38,306 bases of DNA from positions 1 to 38,306 of the forward strand of contig CACGOO010000012.1 of the NCBI GenBank assembly GCA_902574685.1. The letters run 5' to 3'. The translations under genes and the position numbers were made by a program. Below are positions 8,979 through 19,683 of the stretch, piece after piece (within the stretch, counting starts at the first letter, position 1; the number at the start of each line of letters is the position of its first letter). This DNA is from an uncultured Pelagibacteraceae bacterium. Lineage in GTDB: Bacteria; Pseudomonadota; Alphaproteobacteria; Pelagibacterales; Pelagibacteraceae. The notes beneath the pieces are model-generated. The model saw nothing but the letters and a program-made list of their open reading frames with translations. It was not told where the DNA came from and did not search any database.

Positions 8979-10718
8979 TTAGACTTTTAAAGGCAAGACT
9001 TCTATTAGAATTTCATTCCTTAAATCTACATTTTTTAGCTCATTCATAGTTGAAACTAATAAATTCACTGTGTTTATGTCTAGATCTTCAAGGTTACTTT
9101 CACCAACAATATCTACTATTTTAATTAATAATAAGCCTAACTCTCCATTAGATAGCATTTGTTTTATATCAGAGGAAAATTGAAAGTTGTATTCATAAAG
9201 GTTTGAGTATTTTTTATCGATTTTTACACCATCTGATTTAAGTGATTCTATAAGAATCATATCTTTTGTAGAAAAAACATATTTTTTGTTTCTTTTAATT
9301 TTTTTCAAAATATCATTTGTTTCCTTTTCAGCTTTTGGCAAACTAGTTTTATTTAAAAAGTAATTTAATAACTTTGATTGATGTATTTTTTTATTATTAA
9401 ATTTTATCTTTCTCTCTTTTTTTAAATTATTGTCAGTATGATTTCCATAAAAGGTAGTAAAATTTGAGGGAACATCATCTTTTTTTATTTTTTTTAAAAT
9501 TAGTTTGATTTCATTATCAAACGCATTATCTAATTTTTTTTTTTGGAAAGATTTATATAATTCAGAAGCCATACTTAATCTTTGCTCAACATCAACAGAT
9601 AAAAGTAATCTTTGATATAATAAAGCTCTGCCCTCATAATCCGGAAGAAGCTTATAAGCATCTTTGGCATTTAATAGTTGCGTTATGTTAAATTGAAATT
9701 TTTTATATGTATCTAATAGTTCTCTCTCTTCAAATACATTTTCATGAGTTGCCCTTTCTAATAATCTTAAATCTTCTGGATTTTCAATATCAAAGGAGTT
9801 TGCATTTTTAAGAATATTTGATGACGACAAATAACTCCAGATATATCTAGGTGAGTCTATTTTTGGCTGATAATTAAAATCATTATTTGTTTTATGAGAT
9901 AAGTGAAAATATAAAATGTTATCGTCTGAAATTACTTCATCATTGCTTGCGTAACCCATTAATATATTAAATTTATTTTCAAAAAAAATGTCAATCTCAT
10001 CCAACTCTTTCGATAAATCAAAAAGTAGTTGAGCTTGTTCTTTTTTATCGTCTAGAATTAAACAATAAATTTTAAAATTATTTAAATACTTATCATTAAT
10101 AGCACCACTAATATTAAATATCTCACATGCTTTTTTTACTTCAGAGTTTGAAAGAAAATATTCTGAGTAAAATTTAATCAATTTATTTTTATTAGAAACT
10201 TCAGAATTATTGACTAAAAATTCTTTAATTAATTCAAAATCTTTTTTATTCATTAAATGATTAAATTTAAACTCTAAAAATTCCTCTTCAGTAATATTAT
10301 TTGTAGGAATATATGAGTTTGTTAGTAAAGCTATGTCTAATATTTTTTTTGAAAATTCAGATAAGTTTCTATTTAAATTTTTATTTAATATACTTTTAAT
10401 TAACTCACCATCACTGTTCGACCACATGTCAATTTTTAAACCATTCTGTGCAGGGTCATATAATCCTGCTAATTTTATAGTGGATGACTCAATTTCTCTA
10501 TTTATCACTATTTCAGAACTAGATTGAACTGATAATGTTGTTTTAGTATTTAGATTACTACTTGCATTTATATTTGAAGTAGAATTTTCTTTGTTAATGA
10601 TGTCTTTTTTTTCAATTTTCCAGATATCGATTGGTTCATTTGCAAAAGAACAATTATAAAAAAATAAAATTAAGGTTATTTTGAAAACTATTTTACTTAA
10701 TTGTTTTAAAATTTTCAT
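8979..10718 (-). CDS. Exported protein of unknown function, helix-rich, 579 residues
   Basis: I do not recognise a characterised family. The first 27 residues look like a signal peptide: basic start (MKILKQLSKIVFK), hydrophobic core (ITLILFF) and a likely cut after SFA. The cysteine at 23 has no good lipobox, so a lipoprotein is less likely. Residues 28-80 are Ser/Asn-rich and probably flexible. A distinctive segment LAGLYDPAQNGLKIDMWSNS lies at about 83-102. The remainder is predicted mostly helical and may form an alpha solenoid (for example YEGRALLYQRLLLSVDVEQR near 375). Its start overlaps the 3' end of the 46-codon membrane ORF by 26 bases, and def follows 14 bases after its stop, so it leads the def-fmt-truA operon. 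A periplasmic or envelope role is inference. Confidence 0.7.
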   Translation of the reverse strand: MKILKQLSKIVFKITLILFFYNCSFANEPIDIWKIEKKDIINKENSTSNINASSNLNTKTTLSVQSSSEIVINREIESSTIKLAGLYDPAQNGLKIDMWSNSDGELIKSILNKNLNRNLSEFSKKILDIALLTNSYIPTNNITEEEFLEFKFNHLMNKKDFELIKEFLVNNSEVSNKNKLIKFYSEYFLSNSEVKKACEIFNISGAINDKYLNNFKIYCLILDDKKEQAQLLFDLSKELDEIDIFFENKFNILMGYASNDEVISDDNILYFHLSHKTNNDFNYQPKIDSPRYIWSYLSSSNILKNANSFDIENPEDLRLLERATHENVFEERELLDTYKKFQFNITQLLNAKDAYKLLPDYEGRALLYQRLLLSVDVEQRLSMASELYKSFQKKKLDNAFDNEIKLILKKIKKDDVPSNFTTFYGNHTDNNLKKERKIKFNNKKIHQSKLLNYFLNKTSLPKAEKETNDILKKIKRNKKYVFSTKDMILIESLKSDGVKIDKKYSNLYEYNFQFSSDIKQMLSNGELGLLLIKIVDIVGESNLEDLDINTVNLLVSTMNELKNVDLRNEILIEVLPLKV

Positions 10719-10833
10719 TAGGCAAAATCACTTCAATTTTTTTGTTGGGGGATGGGAAATCAATCTGACTTAAAACAACAATAGACAAAATTAATATAAA
10801 AAAAATAATTCCAGCTTTAATTGCAAATTTCAT
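10693..10833 (-). CDS. Small single-span membrane protein, 46 residues
   Basis: A 46-residue ORF reading MKFAIKAGIIFFILILSIVV followed by LSQIDFPSPN and a polar tail KKIEVILPNENFKTIK. It has a basic N-terminus and one strong membrane segment (about 8-22). An AAAGGA Shine-Dalgarno-like sequence lies about 10 bases before the ATG at 10833, a good site in a window where such sites are scarce. Its stop falls inside the start of the exported 579-residue gene (26-base overlap), which suggests translational coupling. No family is recognised. It could alternatively be untranslated leader, but the hydrophobic core and ribosome site argue for a gene. Confidence 0.5.
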   Translation of the reverse strand: MKFAIKAGIIFFILILSIVVLSQIDFPSPNKKIEVILPNENFKTIK

Positions 10834-10849
10834 ATTATGTTATATTCCT

Positions 10850-10879
10850 TTGTAGTATAATGTTTTAAAAGCATATAAT
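10850..10879 (+). promoter_or_regulatory. Candidate sigma-70 promoter for aroK-aroB
   Basis: TTGTAG at 10850-10855 and TATAAT at 10874-10879 are separated by 18 bases and lie about 50 bases before the aroK ATG in the only divergent gap of this region. A perfect -10 hexamer is less informative in such AT-rich DNA, so this is a candidate only. Confidence 0.4.
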
Positions 10880-10929
10880 TTTGTAAAATCAAAATAAGAC
10901 ATATTTGTGTTTTTTCAACTTAGAAATAT

Positions 10930-11454
10930 ATGGAATCAAATAAAAATCTAGTTTTAGTTGGTATGATGGGTTCAGGAAAGACATTAATCGGAAAATTGAT
11001 TTCTAAACAAGCTAAACTTAAATTTATTGATATAGATGATAAAATTGAAGAAAAAGAAAAAATGAAAATTGCAGAAATTTTCAAAAAAAAGGGAGAAAAA
11101 TACTTCCGTAAATGTGAAGAAGAAATAACTTTATCATATTTAAAAAGTGAGAAACAAATTTTATCACTGGGTGGAGGTGCATATATTAATGCTAATATTA
11201 GGAAAGAATGTAAGAAGAATTCTTTTAGTTTTTGGTTGAATTGGAAAAAAGATATAATAATTAAAAGAATTAATGGTAGCAAAAAAAGACCTCTAGCTAT
11301 GGCATTAAGTGAAACAAGTCTAGAGAAACTAATAAATGAAAGAGCTAAAATATATAGTTTAGCTGATTTCACAATTAATTGTGATCAGCTAAATAAAAAT
11401 GAAATAGCAAATAAAATTATAAAAAAATATGAAACAAAAAATAATAAAGGTTAA
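10930..11454 (+). CDS. aroK: Shikimate kinase
   Basis: Phosphorylates shikimate at the 3-hydroxyl using ATP in aromatic amino-acid synthesis. The 174-residue P-loop kinase shows Walker A GMMGSGKT (11-18), the shikimate-binding DIDD (34-37) and R60 in EKYFRKCEEE, GGG at 81-83, and the lid arginine in KKRPLA (R120). Length is typical. It overlaps the next gene, aroB, by 26 bases, so the two pathway enzymes are made from one transcript. No clear Shine-Dalgarno precedes the ATG. Confidence 0.96.
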   Translation: MESNKNLVLVGMMGSGKTLIGKLISKQAKLKFIDIDDKIEEKEKMKIAEIFKKKGEKYFRKCEEEITLSYLKSEKQILSLGGGAYINANIRKECKKNSFSFWLNWKKDIIIKRINGSKKRPLAMALSETSLEKLINERAKIYSLADFTINCDQLNKNEIANKIIKKYETKNNKG

Positions 11455-12544
11455 AACTAAAAGTAAAAATTACGAAGTTCATATTGGTACCAATCTAATT
11501 CCAAAACTGAAAAATATTTTAAAAAAAAATAAATTATTATTTTCAAAATGTTTGATTGTAATTGACAGTAAGATACCAAAAAAATTTAGAACATTGCTCT
11601 TAAGAAATTTAAAAGATCAAAAAATTTTTACCCTAAATTTTAATGCAAATGAAAAAAATAAAAGTTACTTAGGTATCGATAAAATACAAAATGTTTTATT
11701 TAAAAATAATTTTTATAGAGAGGACTGTATAATTTCATTTGGTGGAGGAATTACAGGAGATGTAGTTGGATATGCAGCCAGCACATATAAAAGAGGAATA
11801 AAATTTATTAATATACCTTCCACTTTATTAGCTCAAGTCGACTCTTCAATAGGCGGAAAAACAGGCATTAACAATAAATTTGGAAAAAATCTTGTAGGAA
11901 GTTTTTATCAGCCAGATTTAGTAATTTCAGATATTAATTTACTAAATACCCTCCCCGAAAGAGAAATTATATGTGGATATGCTGAAATATTAAAAAGTAG
12001 TTTAATTGATAGCAAAAAAAATTTTGTTTTTTTAGATAAAAATTTTAATAAGATTTTAAACCTAAAAGGAAATTTTATAATTAAAGCAATTTTAAATAGC
12101 TGTTTATTAAAAAAAAAAATTATTGAAAAGGATGAAAAAGAAAAAAATTTAAGAAAATCTTTAAATCTTGGCCATACTTTTGCTCACGCATATGAGGCTA
12201 CTCTTGGTTATTCAAAAAAATTAAATCATGGAGAAGCTGTTATATTTGGTTTAATGAATGCTGTAAATTTAAGTAAAGAAAAAAAAATTATTTCAGATTC
12301 AAATTCAGAATTAATAAATAATCATATTAAAAAGATAGAAATTAAAAATAAATATAAAGATCTTTTTAATAAAAGGAAAATTACATCAATTCTAAATTTT
12401 ATGAAAAGTGATAAAAAAAATAAATCAGACAGTATAAATTTAATATTAATAAGGAATTTTGGAAATTTAAACCTAAATTATCAGGCAAAACCTGGTGAAT
12501 TGAAAAAGTTTTTATTAAAAGAATTAAATAAAGCTTATTTGTAA
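11429..12544 (+). CDS. aroB: 3-dehydroquinate synthase
   Basis: Converts DAHP to 3-dehydroquinate, the second shikimate-pathway step, with NAD and a divalent metal. The 371 residues contain the NAD-binding FGGGITGDVVGYAASTY, the active-site IPSTLLAQVDSSIGGKTGIN, and metal ligands in GYAEILK (Glu), LGHTFAHA (His) and NHGEAV (His). The ATG at 11429 lies inside aroK, but the N-terminal KVKTKSKNYEVHIGTNLIPK aligns with the usual AroB start and there is no later suitable start, so the 26-base overlap appears real. The last 21 bases are convergent with and overlap bolA. Confidence 0.96.
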   Translation: MKQKIIKVKTKSKNYEVHIGTNLIPKLKNILKKNKLLFSKCLIVIDSKIPKKFRTLLLRNLKDQKIFTLNFNANEKNKSYLGIDKIQNVLFKNNFYREDCIISFGGGITGDVVGYAASTYKRGIKFINIPSTLLAQVDSSIGGKTGINNKFGKNLVGSFYQPDLVISDINLLNTLPEREIICGYAEILKSSLIDSKKNFVFLDKNFNKILNLKGNFIIKAILNSCLLKKKIIEKDEKEKNLRKSLNLGHTFAHAYEATLGYSKKLNHGEAVIFGLMNAVNLSKEKKIISDSNSELINNHIKKIEIKNKYKDLFNKRKITSILNFMKSDKKNKSDSINLILIRNFGNLNLNYQAKPGELKKFLLKELNKAYL

Positions 12545-12784
12545 AGAATGAATATCAGTTTTCAATTCTTCGCTTAAAATTTTGTAAATAACTTTATTAG
12601 ACTGAATTCTATTCGTTTTTTTTAATATGTCAGAATTTATTTCTAATTTAATATGAAATTTGCCTTTCTGATGTGAATTGTGTTTTAAATGCTTATAAGT
12701 GTTGTCAATTATCTTTACGTCTTTTATGGAAGCGTCTTTCAAAAGTTTATTTTCAATTTTTTTTGAAAGTTGATTAATATCCAT
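12524..12784 (-). CDS. bolA: BolA-family protein
   Basis: An 86-residue BolA protein. BolA proteins partner monothiol glutaredoxins to bind [2Fe-2S] clusters and in some bacteria act in stress and envelope regulation. Family features are the N-terminal helix IENKLLKDA, the central HNSHQKGKFHIKLEI with a conserved histidine, and the C-terminal NRIQSNKVIYKILSEEL...DIHSLQI. An upstream in-frame start at 12862 would add 26 residues, but these read through the start region of the divergent J-protein gene and match nothing in the family, so I use the ATG at 12784. Only 20 bases separate it from that divergent gene. Confidence 0.9.
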   Translation of the reverse strand: MDINQLSKKIENKLLKDASIKDVKIIDNTYKHLKHNSHQKGKFHIKLEINSDILKKTNRIQSNKVIYKILSEELKTDIHSLQISFI

Positions 12785-12804
12785 TAAACTTGATATTATA
12801 TAAT

Positions 12805-13338
12805 ATGAAAAATATTTGTGAATGGAATAATTGTAACGAAGAAGGACTTTACAAAGCTCCAAAAGAAAAGGATAACAGCAAAGAATATAGGCTTCTCTGT
12901 CTTGAGCATGTAAAAGAGTTTAATAAAAGCTGGAATTATTTTTCAGGTATGAGTGACGAACAAGTAATCAACTTTTTAAAATCTGACATGACATGGCATA
13001 AACCAACACAAAGTTTCAGCTCATCAGACAATTTTTTCAAAATATTGTGGAATAATACTTTAAAAGATGAAAATGGAAAATTTAAAGATTTTAACAACTT
13101 GAACCATATGAATAAGTTTAAGTTTAATAGTAATGATCTTAAAGCCTTTGAGATTTTGGGTGTTGGGGTTGGTTTAAAATGGGCCAAAATACAAGAAAAA
13201 TTCAAAAGACTTGTGAAAAAATTTCACCCTGATATGAATGCTGGCAATAAAAAATTTGAAGATAAGCTTAAAGTGATAACTTTAGCTTATACCCAATTAA
13301 AAAATACTTATAAGGACAAAATTGACAACAAATATTGA
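12805..13338 (+). CDS. J-domain (DnaJ-like) protein of the cobS/cobT cluster
   Basis: 177 residues with a C-terminal J domain, about 118-177, carrying the HPD tripeptide at 141-143 in [10 protein letters not shown]. The N-terminus contains CEWNNC and, further on, [20 protein letters not shown], a possible Cys/His metal site. J domains stimulate Hsp70 (DnaK) ATPase. Alphaproteobacteria often encode a J protein of this architecture next to cobS and cobT, so it probably recruits DnaK to a shared client; that role is inference. I chose the ATG at 12805 over the TTG at 12790, which would add five residues. It overlaps cobS by 17 bases. Confidence 0.85.
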   Translation: MKNICEWNNCNEEGLYKAPKEKDNSKEYRLLCLEHVKEFNKSWNYFSGMSDEQVINFLKSDMTWHKPTQSFSSSDNFFKILWNNTLKDENGKFKDFNNLNHMNKFKFNSNDLKAFEILGVGVGLKWAKIQEKFKRLVKKFHPDMNAGNKKFEDKLKVITLAYTQLKNTYKDKIDNKY

Positions 13339-14296
13339 ACAGACCCCAGATATTAAATTATCGATCAAACAAACATTCGGTATAGATTCTGATATGGAAG
13401 TGGAGGCATTTTCAAAAAAAACTGATTATGTGCCAGATATAGATAGAACTTATAAATTTGATAAAGACACAACTTTAGCGATCCTCTCTGGATTTTCATT
13501 TAATAAAAGAGTTCTTGTGCAAGGCTATCATGGAACAGGTAAATCCACACATATAGAACAAATTGCGGCCAGATTAAACTGGCCATGTATTAGAATTAAC
13601 TTAGATAGCCATGTTAGTAGAATTGATTTAATTGGTAAAGACTCAATTGTAATCAAAGATGGAAAACAAGTTACAGAATTCAAGGAAGGAATTCTTCCTT
13701 GGTCTATACAAAATCCAGTAGCTTTAGTGTTTGATGAATATGATGCAGGTAGACCAGATGTGATGTTTGTAATTCAAAGAGTTTTAGAAGCTGAGGGAAA
13801 TTTTACTTTATTAGATAAGAATAAGGTGATTAAGCAAAATAAATATTTCAGATTATTTGCAACTTCAAATACTGTTGGTCTAGGAGATACAACTGGACTC
13901 TATCATGGAACACAACAAATTAACCAAGGACAAATGGATAGATGGAACATTGTAACAACATTAAATTATTTAGCTTTGGAAAAAGAAATGGAAATTATTT
14001 TAGGAAAAAATAAATCTTTAGATAATAATAAAGGTAAAGAAAGAGTTGCAAACATGATAAAAGTTGCGACACTTACAAGAAAAGGCTTTATGGCTGGAGA
14101 TATTTCAACTGTCATGAGTCCTAGGACAGTACTACATTGGGCAGAAAATTCTGAAATATTTAAAGATGTGGGCTATGCGTTCAGAGTAACTTTTTTGAAT
14201 AAATGTGATGATGTAGAAAAGAATACAATCGCAGAATACTATCAAAGATGTTTTGGCGAAGAACTGCCGGAGTCAATGTTAAATATTCAGGTTTAA
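13322..14296 (+). CDS. cobS: CobS-like AAA+ ATPase (MoxR-type, cobaltochelatase subunit family)
   Basis: A 324-residue AAA+ ATPase. Walker A GYHGTGKS (68-75) and Walker B ALVFDEYD (D138, E139) are intact, as are the CobS-specific [20 protein letters not shown] and [19 protein letters not shown] segments. In aerobic cobalamin synthesis CobS and CobT form the chaperone-like ring that drives CobN to insert cobalt. No CobN or other cobalamin gene is in the window. The start is a TTG at 13322 preceded by AAGGA (13312-13316) with a 5-base spacer, and the resulting N-terminus ([14 protein letters not shown]...) fits the family; the next Met would delete conserved residues. It overlaps cobT by one base (TAATG). 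Confidence 0.93.
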   Translation: MTTNIEQTPDIKLSIKQTFGIDSDMEVEAFSKKTDYVPDIDRTYKFDKDTTLAILSGFSFNKRVLVQGYHGTGKSTHIEQIAARLNWPCIRINLDSHVSRIDLIGKDSIVIKDGKQVTEFKEGILPWSIQNPVALVFDEYDAGRPDVMFVIQRVLEAEGNFTLLDKNKVIKQNKYFRLFATSNTVGLGDTTGLYHGTQQINQGQMDRWNIVTTLNYLALEKEMEIILGKNKSLDNNKGKERVANMIKVATLTRKGFMAGDISTVMSPRTVLHWAENSEIFKDVGYAFRVTFLNKCDDVEKNTIAEYYQRCFGEELPESMLNIQV

Positions 14297-16086
14297 TGAA
14301 CAAAGATGATCTTATAAAAGAGCAATTTAAACAAGCATTAAACTCGACGATTAAAGCCATTTCAGGTGAAACGTATCCATTAAAAGACAAAAAAAATTTA
14401 AAAGAGTTTAATATTTCCAAGTTTGATAATTTAAAAGATAAAGAAAACTTTATTAAATTAAGAGCCGAGGCAGACTCAGAGGCATTAAAAAGAAAATTTT
14501 CTGATAATTCCACTTTGGAACAAAATATTCCAAAAACGCCTACTTGCCATACACTCTATAAAATTTCTGAAAAAATAAGATATGAACTTTTAGGGTCACA
14601 AATGATGAGGGGAATTTCTAAAAATTTAATGACCAAATACAAAAATAAGATAAGTACGGCAAAATCTGAAAATATAAAAAAAAAAGAAGAATCTAACGTT
14701 TCTGAAGCATTTGAATATTACATGCTTAATAAACTAATGAATGTAAGTTTATCTGAAAGTGCTAAAAAAATTTTATCATACTGGAAAGATGATTTTGAAA
14801 AATCTTTAGATAAACACATAAATTTTTTAAAAGAAAATGCAGAGAATCAGGACATATACAATTCTAAGATATCAGAAATTCTTCAGAACATGGAAATCTT
14901 CGAGTCTGAAGAAGAAAATAAAAAAGAAGAGCAGAAAGAAGATGACCAAGAAAGTAATAATTCAAAAGACGATCAAAAAACAGATAGTGGAGACTCTCAG
15001 GAAAGAGAAGAAGAAGATATTATAAATGAAGGTGTTGATAGTTCTGACGAAATGAATGAATTTAGACTTGATGAACAACTGGGAAATGATGATGCTGAAA
15101 ATAATGAAATAGAAAATATTGTTCAGAAAAAAAATTTAGGTATAAGTAATAAAGAATATAAAATATATACTTCAGAATTTGATGAGACAGCAAAAGCAGA
15201 GACATTGGAAAACTCAGAGGAAATTTCTAAATTAAGAAAAAATTTAGATCAACAGCTAACTAGTTTCCAAGACATAATTACAAAACTCGCAAATAAATTA
15301 CAAAGACAGTTACTTGCAAAACAAAATAGATCTTGGGAATTTGATCTTGAAGAGGGTTTATTAGATAGTTCAAAATTACCAAGAATAATTATTGATCCAT
15401 ATAATTCTCTTTCCTTTAAAAAAGAGAAAGATTTAGAGTTTAAAGATACAGTTGTAACTTTACTTATAGATAATTCTGGATCAATGAGAGGGAGACCAAT
15501 TACTATTGCAGCCCTTTGTGCTGATATATTATCTAGAACATTAGAAAGATGTTCAGTTAAAGTAGAAATCCTCGGATTCACAACAAAAAATTGGAAGGGC
15601 GGTAAGAGCAGAGAAAAGTGGAATAAACTTGGAAAATTAAAAAATCCAGGACGTTTGAATGACTTAAGACATATAATTTATAAATCTGCTGATACTCACT
15701 GGAGACAATCAAAAAAAAATTTAGGTTTAATGCTAAAAGAGGGTTTGCTCAAAGAAAATATTGATGGTGAAGCTATTACTTGGGCTTTCAATAGACTTAA
15801 GAAAAGAAAAGAAGAAAGAAAAATTCTTATGGTTATTTCCGATGGAGCTCCAGTTGATGATTCAACATTATCTGTTAACTCGGGTGATTTTTTAGAAAAA
15901 CATCTAAAGCAAACAGTAAAATCGATTGAAAACAAAAGTGATATTGAAATTCTTGCCATAGGTATAGGCCACGATGTTTCGAGATATTACAAAAAAGCGA
16001 TTAAAATTGCTGATGTTCAAGAGTTAGGTGATGTAATGATTGGTCAGCTTAGTGGATTGTTTGAAAATAATAATAAACTACACTAA
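14296..16086 (+). CDS. cobT: CobT-like VWA-domain protein (cobaltochelatase subunit family)
   Basis: 596 residues when started at the ATG (14296) that overlaps the cobS stop; an upstream frame from 14248 would only read through cobS. The N-terminal half is helical and leads into a strongly acidic Glu/Asp/Ser-rich stretch (about 200-275). A C-terminal von Willebrand A domain begins near 385 with a MIDAS motif DNSGSM (D392, S394, S396) and a second acidic site in ISDGAP (D516). This is the standard CobT layout, analogous to magnesium chelatase subunit D. With CobS it would form an AAA+/VWA remodelling complex; the true client here is uncertain. The stop overlaps the RegB-like gene by 9 bases. 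Confidence 0.93.
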   Translation: MNKDDLIKEQFKQALNSTIKAISGETYPLKDKKNLKEFNISKFDNLKDKENFIKLRAEADSEALKRKFSDNSTLEQNIPKTPTCHTLYKISEKIRYELLGSQMMRGISKNLMTKYKNKISTAKSENIKKKEESNVSEAFEYYMLNKLMNVSLSESAKKILSYWKDDFEKSLDKHINFLKENAENQDIYNSKISEILQNMEIFESEEENKKEEQKEDDQESNNSKDDQKTDSGDSQEREEEDIINEGVDSSDEMNEFRLDEQLGNDDAENNEIENIVQKKNLGISNKEYKIYTSEFDETAKAETLENSEEISKLRKNLDQQLTSFQDIITKLANKLQRQLLAKQNRSWEFDLEEGLLDSSKLPRIIIDPYNSLSFKKEKDLEFKDTVVTLLIDNSGSMRGRPITIAALCADILSRTLERCSVKVEILGFTTKNWKGGKSREKWNKLGKLKNPGRLNDLRHIIYKSADTHWRQSKKNLGLMLKEGLLKENIDGEAITWAFNRLKKRKEERKILMVISDGAPVDDSTLSVNSGDFLEKHLKQTVKSIENKSDIEILAIGIGHDVSRYYKKAIKIADVQELGDVMIGQLSGLFENNNKLH

Positions 16087-17358
16087 TTTTTTTAAATTTT
16101 TATTTTCCCATTCTATATTTACTTCAGCTCCACCTCTAGTTTCTGAATTTCTAATTGTTATTCTGGCAGAATTTTTTTCTAACAATGTTTTGCCTATAAA
16201 AATTCCTAAACCTAGTCCAGTTTTTTTGTTATCTTTGGGTTTAAGTGTCTTAATATAAGGCTCTCCAATCTTATTAAGTATATCTTTTGGTATACCAGGG
16301 CCATCATCCTCTATTGTTATTTCAGTCTTTTGACTGTCACTTTTGATAGCAATATAGATATTTTCATTTGAAAATTTGTTAGCATTTCCAATAAAATTCC
16401 TCAACCCATAAACAATTTCAACAGATTTTAATATTTCAAATGAGTTAGAATCTTGCTCTTTATCAATATTGAAATTCTTATTAGAAATTTCCTTAAATGA
16501 GTTAACTATCTCATTAATATAATCGTAAAGCGTTTTATTTTTGTCAATAAAATCATCTTCTACAGTAGGATTTAACGTTAATTTTTTTAAAATGTCATTA
16601 CACCTATTAACCTGACTAATTAATAGTTCGAGATCTTTTTTAACATCATTATTATCTTTAAATTGATCAAATAAATCGTGCGAAATAATTTTAATCGTAG
16701 ACAAAGGAGTACCAAATGAATGAGCTGCAGCTGCAGCCTGTCCCCCAAGTGAAACCAGCTCATGCTCTTTGGAAATTACTTCTTGGATTTTATCTAATGC
16801 ATCTTTCCTAAGATTTGTCTCTTGTCCAAAAATAAATGCAAAATAATTTAAAAAAAATAATGCAATTATCAATGCAAGAGGAATTGCATAGTAATAATAA
16901 AGACTAATACTATATTCATCCAATGGTTTTGGCAATTCGTAATGATAAAAAGTTAAAATTATAATCGATGCTAGAGTAATTAAAATTAAGGCAACATTTG
17001 TTTTAATATTTAAATTGGATGCAGCAAATACACTTGGTATCAAAAGGAATATTGAAAATGGATTTAAAATACCCCCAGATAAGTAAAGTAAAGCGCTCAA
17101 TTGAAGTATATCTAAAGATAAAAAATTAAAAGAAGTCGTGTTAGAAAGCACTGGTTTTTTATAAAAAAACATTAAGTAAAAGTTACTTAAAGCTCCTACA
17201 AAAATTATAAGATTAGATAAAATAAAGTTGAACTCAAAACTAAAAATAAATTTGACTGTGTTTATAGTTACAAATTGACCTAAAATCCCAATCCATCTTA
17301 AATTGATATATGTTGACTTATTTAATGATGCTGCTTTGACAGATTGTTTTAAATCCAT
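16078..17358 (-). CDS. regB: RegB/PrrB/ActS-type redox-responsive sensor histidine kinase
   Basis: A 426-residue membrane histidine kinase. Six membrane segments fill about 20-180, and between them lies GGILNPF (95-101), matching the GGXXNPF quinone-sensing motif of RegB. The H-box is [16 protein letters not shown] with phospho-acceptor H213. A cysteine, C253 in the QVNRCNDIL helix, is exactly 40 residues after the histidine, the spacing of the redox-active cysteine in Rhodobacter RegB (H225/C265). The ATPase domain has the N-box [17 protein letters not shown] and [10 protein letters not shown]. RegB kinases adjust respiration and energy metabolism to quinone redox state. The partner regulator regA is not adjacent. 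It is encoded directly after gyrB with no gap. Confidence 0.88.
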   Translation of the reverse strand: MDLKQSVKAASLNKSTYINLRWIGILGQFVTINTVKFIFSFEFNFILSNLIIFVGALSNFYLMFFYKKPVLSNTTSFNFLSLDILQLSALLYLSGGILNPFSIFLLIPSVFAASNLNIKTNVALILITLASIIILTFYHYELPKPLDEYSISLYYYYAIPLALIIALFFLNYFAFIFGQETNLRKDALDKIQEVISKEHELVSLGGQAAAAAHSFGTPLSTIKIISHDLFDQFKDNNDVKKDLELLISQVNRCNDILKKLTLNPTVEDDFIDKNKTLYDYINEIVNSFKEISNKNFNIDKEQDSNSFEILKSVEIVYGLRNFIGNANKFSNENIYIAIKSDSQKTEITIEDDGPGIPKDILNKIGEPYIKTLKPKDNKKTGLGLGIFIGKTLLEKNSARITIRNSETRGGAEVNIEWENKNLKKLV

Positions 17359-19422
<2,064 letters not shown>

Positions 19423-19559
19423 TTAATATGGAAGAATTTTTTATAACATTTTTACAAAAAATTTAAAAATGGCAGATCTACAAATGCTTAAATTAGTGTT
19501 GAATATCAACGTTTTTTTGATGTTTTTTAGATTTTTTTTCTATTTCTATAAAACCCGTT

Positions 19560-19585
19560 AAAAAGATCATTTTTCTAACAAAAAT
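19560..19585 (-). terminator. Weak candidate terminator after tRNA-Ser
   Basis: Just after the tRNA 3' end, on the minus strand, ATTTTT-GTTAG-AAAAAT can form a 6-bp AT-only hairpin (19569-19585) followed by GATC and five T (19560-19564). The stem has no G-C pair, so termination here is uncertain. Confidence 0.2.
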
Positions 19586-19586
19586 A

Positions 19587-19676
19587 TGGCGGAGAGAATG
19601 GGATTCGAACCCATGATAGAGTTTCCCCTATACACGCTTTCCAAGCGTGCGCCTTCAACCACTCGGCCACCTCTCC
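19587..19676 (-). tRNA. tRNA-Ser, anticodon GGA
   Basis: A 90-base class II tRNA. The minus strand begins GGAGAGGTGGCCGAGTGG, has the anticodon stem-loop CGCACGCTTGGAAAGCGTG with anticodon GGA (reads UCC/UCU), a long variable arm (TATAGGGGAAACTCTATC), the T-arm GGGTTCGAATCCC, and an acceptor strand ending in TCTCTCC, discriminator G and an encoded CCA. Both the long variable arm and the anticodon identify serine. The 5' end is only 7 bases downstream of the lepA stop, so it is probably processed out of a lepA transcript or driven from within lepA. Confidence 0.96.
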
Positions 19677-19683
19677 AAAATAC

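Noticed and set aside
10834..10929. Possible riboswitch ahead of aroK
   Set aside because: Less than 100 bases of AT-rich sequence with no recognisable conserved aptamer core; a plain divergent promoter region explains it.
10920..11372. Long open frame antisense to aroK
   Set aside because: It lies entirely opposite a well-conserved shikimate kinase and has a hydrophobic, low-complexity product typical of antisense frames in AT-rich genes.
12785..12862. Upstream extension of bolA adding 26 residues
   Set aside because: The extra residues lie within the start of the divergent J-protein gene and have no family similarity; the ATG at 12784 gives a standard-length BolA.
14248..14295. Earlier start of cobT inside cobS
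   Set aside because: The added 16 residues are the shadow of conserved cobS coding in another frame; the ATG at 14296 overlaps the cobS stop in the common TAATG pattern.
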